Positions 59,121 through 64,000 of a stretch of 64,000 nucleotides of DNA are shown here, one piece after another. Origin of the DNA: Kribbella solani (GTDB taxonomy: Bacteria; Actinomycetota; Actinomycetes; Propionibacteriales; Kribbellaceae). The notes under the pieces were generated by a model. It worked only from the letters and a program-made list of their open reading frames with translations, had not been told where the DNA came from and ran no database searches. The DNA lies in the NCBI RefSeq assembly GCF_014205295.1, contig NZ_JACHNF010000001.1, positions 3,844,001 to 3,908,000 of the forward strand. Direction: 5' to 3'. Position numbers and translations under genes: made by a program. The stretch's first letter is position 1. Each line of letters starts with the position of its first letter.

Positions 59121-59483
59121 ATGAACCTGGCGCACCAGATCGCGGTGACGCTCCTGAGCAGCACCGCCGCACCAACTCCGCAACCCGACCACGTGACTGC
59201 CGCCTCGGCGGCCGGTCAGGCCACGGAGTCCAGCCAAGGCACCGCCGCAGCCGTCGCGTCGTCCCTCGGGCCGACCGGGCTGTTGCTGTTACTGGCCATG
59301 GCGACGATTGCTTTCTACGTCGTCTCGCTGACCCTGCACCCGAACGCGAAATGCAATCGATGCAAAGGTGCCGGCCGGCACCACGGCAGCATGTTCAGCT
59401 ACGCCCAGCGCCCCTGCAACAGTTGCAAGGGCCGCGGCGTCCATCCCCGACTCGGCCGCAAGGTCCTGTTCAAACAACCCTAG
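59121..59483 (+). CDS. Membrane protein with DnaJ-type zinc-finger motifs
   Basis: A 120-residue protein. After a Ala/Ser/Thr-rich start of 50 residues comes one membrane helix (TGLLLLLAMATIAFYVVSL), then two CxxCxG motifs, CNRCKGAG and CNSCKGRG, spaced 21 residues apart, as in the DnaJ central zinc domain. The zinc-binding part is cytoplasmic or extracytoplasmic depending on orientation; positive residues after the helix favour cytoplasmic. Function unknown; possibly a membrane-tethered chaperone part. Confidence 0.75.
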   Translation: MNLAHQIAVTLLSSTAAPTPQPDHVTAASAAGQATESSQGTAAAVASSLGPTGLLLLLAMATIAFYVVSLTLHPNAKCNRCKGAGRHHGSMFSYAQRPCNSCKGRGVHPRLGRKVLFKQP

Positions 59484-59564
59484 GCGGTGACCATCAGCTC
59501 ATAGATGCCTTAGGCAACAATCGCGGTACGGCGCTCCGCCCGCCGGCCCGCTCCCCTGCTGGGC

Positions 59565-60833
<1,269 letters not shown>

Positions 60834-60834
60834 C

Positions 60835-61290
60835 TCAGTGCTCTCCTTCGGTCTCTTGATAGGAACCAACCACGCGGACTTCTTCTTCCCTGACCTCGCC
60901 GTCGACGATCCGGTACGAACGGAACTCGACCGGCCCGTCGTACGCCGCGGCGTGCGCGCCGTCCCGGGTCGACACCAGCACGTAGTGCGCGCCCGGCTCC
61001 TGGGCCAGGTTGATGTCGGTACGCGACGGGTAGGCCTCGGTGCCGGTGTGCGAGTGGTAGATCACCACCGGCTCCTCGTCCCGGGCGTCCATCTCCTTGT
61101 ACAGCCGGAGCAGATCACCGGAGTCGAACTCGTAGAACGTCGGCGACATCGCCGCGTTCAGCATCGGCACCAGCCGCACCGCCCGATCGGACCCGACCGG
61201 TCCCGCGACCACCCCACACGCCTCGTCCGGATGATCCTTCCGCGCGTGCGCGACGATCGCGTCGTACGTCTCCTGCTCGATGGTCAGCAC
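60835..61290 (-). CDS. mec: JAMM metalloprotease releasing cysteine from CysO
   Basis: A 151-residue Mov34/MPN-family protease from GTG 61290, with GGAGGG ahead. The JAMM site is complete: Glu in IEQETYDAIV, then IYHSHTGTEAYPSRTDI (HxH-x7-S-x2-D). In mycobacteria Mec cleaves cysteine off the CysO C-terminus after CysM has attached it. First gene of the mec-cysO-cysM operon. Confidence 0.95.
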   Translation of the reverse strand: MLTIEQETYDAIVAHARKDHPDEACGVVAGPVGSDRAVRLVPMLNAAMSPTFYEFDSGDLLRLYKEMDARDEEPVVIYHSHTGTEAYPSRTDINLAQEPGAHYVLVSTRDGAHAAAYDGPVEFRSYRIVDGEVREEEVRVVGSYQETEGEH

Positions 61291-61393
61291 CCCTCCACGG
61301 TAGTAGCCCCAACCCCCCGATCCCGCCGACCGCCCGTGCCGTCCAGATAGTGGATGGTTTCGGAGAGTAGTTCTCTGGTGATACTGCGTGAAC

Positions 61394-61777
61394 ATGAGGG
61401 GATTGCGAAAGTACTGGGGATATCTGCTGTTCGTCGCGCTGATCACCACGGCGTGGACCTGGACGCTCGGACCGGGCGTACTGGTCGCCGCGTGGGTGCT
61501 GGTCACGGCGTTCTTCTTGTTTCAAGCGCCGGTGTACTGCGGCGCCGAGACCCGAGCCGGTCAGCTGTGCCGCAACAACGCGAACGGGATTCTGATGGGC
61601 TGCAGCTTCCGCCAGCACAAGTGGCAGAAACTGAAACTGGCCTTCGTTCCACGACGCTGGCGCGAGCTGAACAAAGGCTTGTGGGTCAGCGGCGGCAAGA
61701 TCCTGGCGACCCTGAGCGCGATCGTCGCCGTCGTCTCCGGCGTTGTCAGCACGACGCTCGCAGTCGTCAACGCCTGA
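61394..61777 (+). CDS. Membrane protein with two TM segments
   Basis: A 127-residue protein from ATG 61394 (GTG 61388 is also possible). Two N-terminal helices (YLLFVALITTAWTWTLGPGVLVAAWVLVTAFF in sequence), then a cysteine-bearing loop (VYCGAETRAGQLCRNN; GILMGCSFRQHKWQ) that may bind metal or form disulfides, and a C-terminal helix (ATLSAIVAVVSGVVSTTLAV). No family is recognised. The palindromic element copy B lies 55 bp past its stop. Confidence 0.7.
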   Translation: MRGLRKYWGYLLFVALITTAWTWTLGPGVLVAAWVLVTAFFLFQAPVYCGAETRAGQLCRNNANGILMGCSFRQHKWQKLKLAFVPRRWRELNKGLWVSGGKILATLSAIVAVVSGVVSTTLAVVNA

Positions 61778-61831
61778 CGCTGTTGACTTGTTACCCCTCC
61801 CCCGCACCCGCCGGCACCGCCCCGAACAAGA

Positions 61832-61898
61832 GTGGATATCCACCGCTCTGGTGGGTTCTCCACCCGCATACCGGTGGAGGACCCACCAAACGAGTGGA
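61832..61898. repeat. Dispersed palindromic element, copy B
   Basis: It shares with copy A (34139-34217) the blocks GTGGATATCCAC, GGGTTCTCCAC, GTGGAG and AGTGGA at the same four spacings (0, 21, 42, 61 bp). Its own second hairpin is longer: 15 bp (61850-61864 with 61873-61887), with one G-T pair, showing compensating changes relative to copy A. It lies after a membrane protein gene. Confidence 0.85.
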
Positions 61899-61939
61899 GA
61901 ACCCCGCCGACCGCCGGTCCGTCCAGGATGCGGACGTGC

Positions 61940-62491
61940 TCAGCGCATGTTGTGGAGGAGGGCGGACTGGAGGTAGCCGAGCCAGTCGTAGAGGTCGTAG
62001 GTGAGGCGGCGGGGGTCGTCGTCGGCGAGGGATTCCCAGGTGGTGTAGTCGTCCTCGTCCTTGATGTCGAGGCGGGTGCCGATGGCGAGGCGGAGGTCGT
62101 TCAGGGCGCGCAGCCAGGAGAGCTGTTCGCCGGGTTCGAGGGCGATCTCGTCGGCGCCGGACTCCTCCAGCGCGGACAGCACCCGCTTGGCGTCGGTGAC
62201 CTTGCCCTCGCGCAGGCCGCGCTCGGTGAACCGGCGGAACTCGGCCGATGCCATGTCGTCCTGTTTGTACGCGTCCGGAAGCAGCCGCTGGAGCACGACG
62301 TCCTCCGGCGGTGCGGTCGGACCGTCCGAGTCGAGTAGGGCCGCGAACGGGTCGGAGGACTCGGTGGTCCGCGGCGGCAGGCCGTCGTACAACAGCTCGA
62401 CGAGGTTGCGGAGCAGGTTCGCCAGGATGTCGGCCTCGTGCTCGGCGAAGCTGACGACGACCGTCTTGCGGCGCTTGCGGAACCGCGTCAC
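61940..62491 (-). CDS. DUF2017 protein
   Basis: A 183-residue protein (start GTG 62491 overlapping the clpS stop, GTGA) with the DUF2017 signature: [23 protein letters not shown], a linker with DPFAALLD, and the second helical part [24 protein letters not shown] and [12 protein letters not shown]. It always follows clpS in actinobacteria and probably works with it; the activity is unknown. Confidence 0.9.
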   Translation of the reverse strand: MTRFRKRRKTVVVSFAEHEADILANLLRNLVELLYDGLPPRTTESSDPFAALLDSDGPTAPPEDVVLQRLLPDAYKQDDMASAEFRRFTERGLREGKVTDAKRVLSALEESGADEIALEPGEQLSWLRALNDLRLAIGTRLDIKDEDDYTTWESLADDDPRRLTYDLYDWLGYLQSALLHNMR

Positions 62492-62775
62492 GACTTCTCG
62501 CAGGTGGCCCACAGGCCGTAGGTGTGCATCGCTTCCACGTCGCGTTCCATCGCTTCCCGGTTGCCGTTCGACACCGCCGACTTGCCTTCGGCGTGCACCT
62601 GCATCATCAGCTTCTCCGCCTTCTGCTTGGAGTAGCCGAAGTAGGTCTGGAAGACGAACGTGACGTAGTCCATCAGGTTGACCGGATCGTTCCAGACGAT
62701 GGTCACCCAGGGTGGGCTCAACTCGATCGCCTCGTCAACCTCGGCGCTCTCGAGTTCGCTTGGTGCGGTGGTCAC
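62488..62775 (-). CDS. clpS: ClpS adaptor of the Clp protease
   Basis: A 95-residue N-degron adaptor that delivers substrates to Clp[29 protein letters not shown] is the substrate-binding core, [13 protein letters not shown] the ClpA/C contact, and the C-terminal end LWATCEKS is typical. Overlaps DUF2017 and is divergent from pncB. Confidence 0.95.
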   Translation of the reverse strand: MTTAPSELESAEVDEAIELSPPWVTIVWNDPVNLMDYVTFVFQTYFGYSKQKAEKLMMQVHAEGKSAVSNGNREAMERDVEAMHTYGLWATCEKS

Positions 62776-62812
62776 CTGTCCATTCTCTCCATCATCGGTT
62801 CCGCGTTCGCAA

Positions 62813-62818
62813 TAGGCT
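62813..62818 (+). promoter_or_regulatory. -10 hexamer of pncB
   Basis: TAGGCT lies six bases before the GTG of pncB, so a leaderless mRNA is likely. No clear -35 seen. Confidence 0.4.
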
Positions 62819-62824
62819 GCCCTT

Positions 62825-64000
62825 GTGACCCACTCGACGGCGCTGCTGACCGACCATTACGAGCTGACGATGCTGCAGGCCAGTCTCGCCGACGGCACGG
62901 CGGAGCGCCGCTCGGTCTTCGAGCTGTTCGCCCGCCGGTTGCCGGACGGCCGCCGGTACGGCGTGCTGGCCGGCGTGAACCGGCTGCTCGACGCGCTCGA
63001 GCAGTTCCGTTTCGACGAGCCGGCGATCGCCTTCCTGGCCGATCACGGCGTCGTCGACCAGGCTACCCGGGACTGGCTGGCGGACTACCGGTTCAGCGGC
63101 GACATCTCCGGGTACGCCGACGGCGAGATCTTCTTCCCCGGCTCCCCGGTGCTGGTGGTGGAGGCGAGCTTCGCCGAGGCAGTACTCCTGGAAACCGTTT
63201 TCCTTTCCATCCTCAACCACGACTCGGCAGTCGCCTCGGCGGCGTCCCGGATGACCTGGTGGGCCGGCGGCCGGCCGTGTATCGAGATGGGTTCGCGGCG
63301 TACCCACGAGGAGGCGGCGGTCGCGTCCGCGCTGGCGGCGTACATCGCCGGCTTCACCGCGACGTCCAACCTGGAGGCGGCCCGCCGGTACGGGATCCCC
63401 AGCACCGGCACCGCCGCGCACTCGTTCACCTTGCTGCACGACCAGGAGCGCGACGCGTTCCGCTCCCAGGTCGATGCGCTGGGCAAAGGTACGACGCTGC
63501 TGGTCGACACGTTCGACGTGGCCGAAGCGGTCCGGACCGCGATCGAGCTGACCGGCCCGGAGCTCGGCGCGGTCCGCCTGGACTCCGGCGACCTGCCGTC
63601 GCTGGCCGGCCAGGTCCGCGAACAGCTCGACTCGCTCGGCGCGACCAAGACCCGGATCATCGTCACCAGCGACCTGGACGAGTACCAGATCGCCGCGCTC
63701 GCCCCGGCCCCGGTCGACGGGTACGGCGTGGGTACGTCGCTGGTCACCGGCTCCGGCTACCCGACCTGCGGTTTCGTGTACAAACTGGTCGCCCGCGAAG
63801 ACGCGAGCGGTGAGCTCGTCCCGGTGGCGAAGAAGAGCCCGGACAAGATCTCGATCGGCGGCCGGAAATGGGCGCTGCGGCGGCGTACGCCGGCCGGCGT
63901 CGCCGAGGTCGAGCTGATCGGCGTCGGCGAACCACCGGTCGACGACGGCGACGATCGCGTACTGCTCAAGCCGCTGGTGGAGTCCGGCAAGATCGTCGGC
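62825..64000 (+). CDS. pncB: Nicotinate phosphoribosyltransferase, C-terminus cut by window edge
   Basis: 392 codons from GTG 62825 to the edge without a stop. [100 protein letters not shown] and [13 protein letters not shown] are family hallmarks. It links nicotinate to PRPP in NAD salvage. Divergent from clpS, the standard actinobacterial arrangement. Confidence 0.95.
   Translation, partial: MTHSTALLTDHYELTMLQASLADGTAERRSVFELFARRLPDGRRYGVLAGVNRLLDALEQFRFDEPAIAFLADHGVVDQATRDWLADYRFSGDISGYADGEIFFPGSPVLVVEASFAEAVLLETVFLSILNHDSAVASAASRMTWWAGGRPCIEMGSRRTHEEAAVASALAAYIAGFTATSNLEAARRYGIPSTGTAAHSFTLLHDQERDAFRSQVDALGKGTTLLVDTFDVAEAVRTAIELTGPELGAVRLDSGDLPSLAGQVREQLDSLGATKTRIIVTSDLDEYQIAALAPAPVDGYGVGTSLVTGSGYPTCGFVYKLVAREDASGELVPVAKKSPDKISIGGRKWALRRRTPAGVAEVELIGVGEPPVDDGDDRVLLKPLVESGKIVG

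Overview
The window is a 64-kb chromosomal segment of a high-GC actinobacterium. The GC-rich third codon positions, many GTG/TTG starts, frequent GTAC/CGTACG words and the gene content fit the order Propionibacteriales, most likely Kribbella. The genus is an inference from gene order and composition; no search was run. Both window ends cut a gene: a phosphotransferase-fold gene on the left and nicotinate phosphoribosyltransferase on the right.

Layout. 1-11 kb: mixed single genes (Xre/DUF5753 regulator, DUF2461, a deleted quinone oxidoreductase, epoxide hydrolase, DUF1905, GNAT), a zinc-type CDF exporter with its SmtB-like repressor, a NarL-type two-component operon with a membrane protein, and an ABC-F ATPase preceded by a possible 7-codon leader. 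11-19 kb: an OmpR/HAMP two-component pair and a five-gene peptide ABC importer. 19-34 kb: a ketopantoate reductase remnant, a thioredoxin-reductase-like flavoprotein with a palindromic promoter, idi, a TyrZ-type tyrosyl-tRNA synthetase behind a terminator-bearing leader, a 1057-residue secreted DUF2961/GH172 enzyme, 6-phosphogluconate dehydrogenase, a TetR/MFS pair, a zinc dehydrogenase/LysR pair and an exported alpha/beta hydrolase.

34-35 kb is unusual DNA: an 80-bp palindromic element with a second copy at 61.8 kb, nine 21-bp G-rich tandem repeats, and a large hairpin. 35-44 kb: PIG-L deacetylase, a lactone oxidase/aldolase pair, lipoprotein plus M15 peptidase, dapC, a small GroES-like protein with DUF3618, a glucose-dehydrogenase-like enzyme and bcp. 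44-49 kb: a CRP-type site ahead of a substrate-binding/VWA fusion, tRNA-Leu(TAG), and a divergent cassette of a compact PEP-synthase-like phosphotransferase facing two DNA-binding proteins across three tandem 14-bp operator units.

49-64 kb is the conserved actinobacterial block pncB < > clpS-DUF2017 / mec-cysO-cysM / murI / MBL hydrolase / rph-rdgB. It is split between the MBL hydrolase and rph by about 6 kb of accessory genes: SGNH hydrolase, Gfo/Idh/MocA, an SAM-hydrolase-like gene behind a leader ORF and terminator, TetR/MFS and an alpha/beta hydrolase.

Themes: four-base ATGA/GTGA overlaps join most operons; several genes start 6-7 nt after a good -10 hexamer, suggesting leaderless mRNAs; convergent genes often overlap at their 3' ends. 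I saw no CRISPR array, complete insertion sequence, prophage or rRNA.
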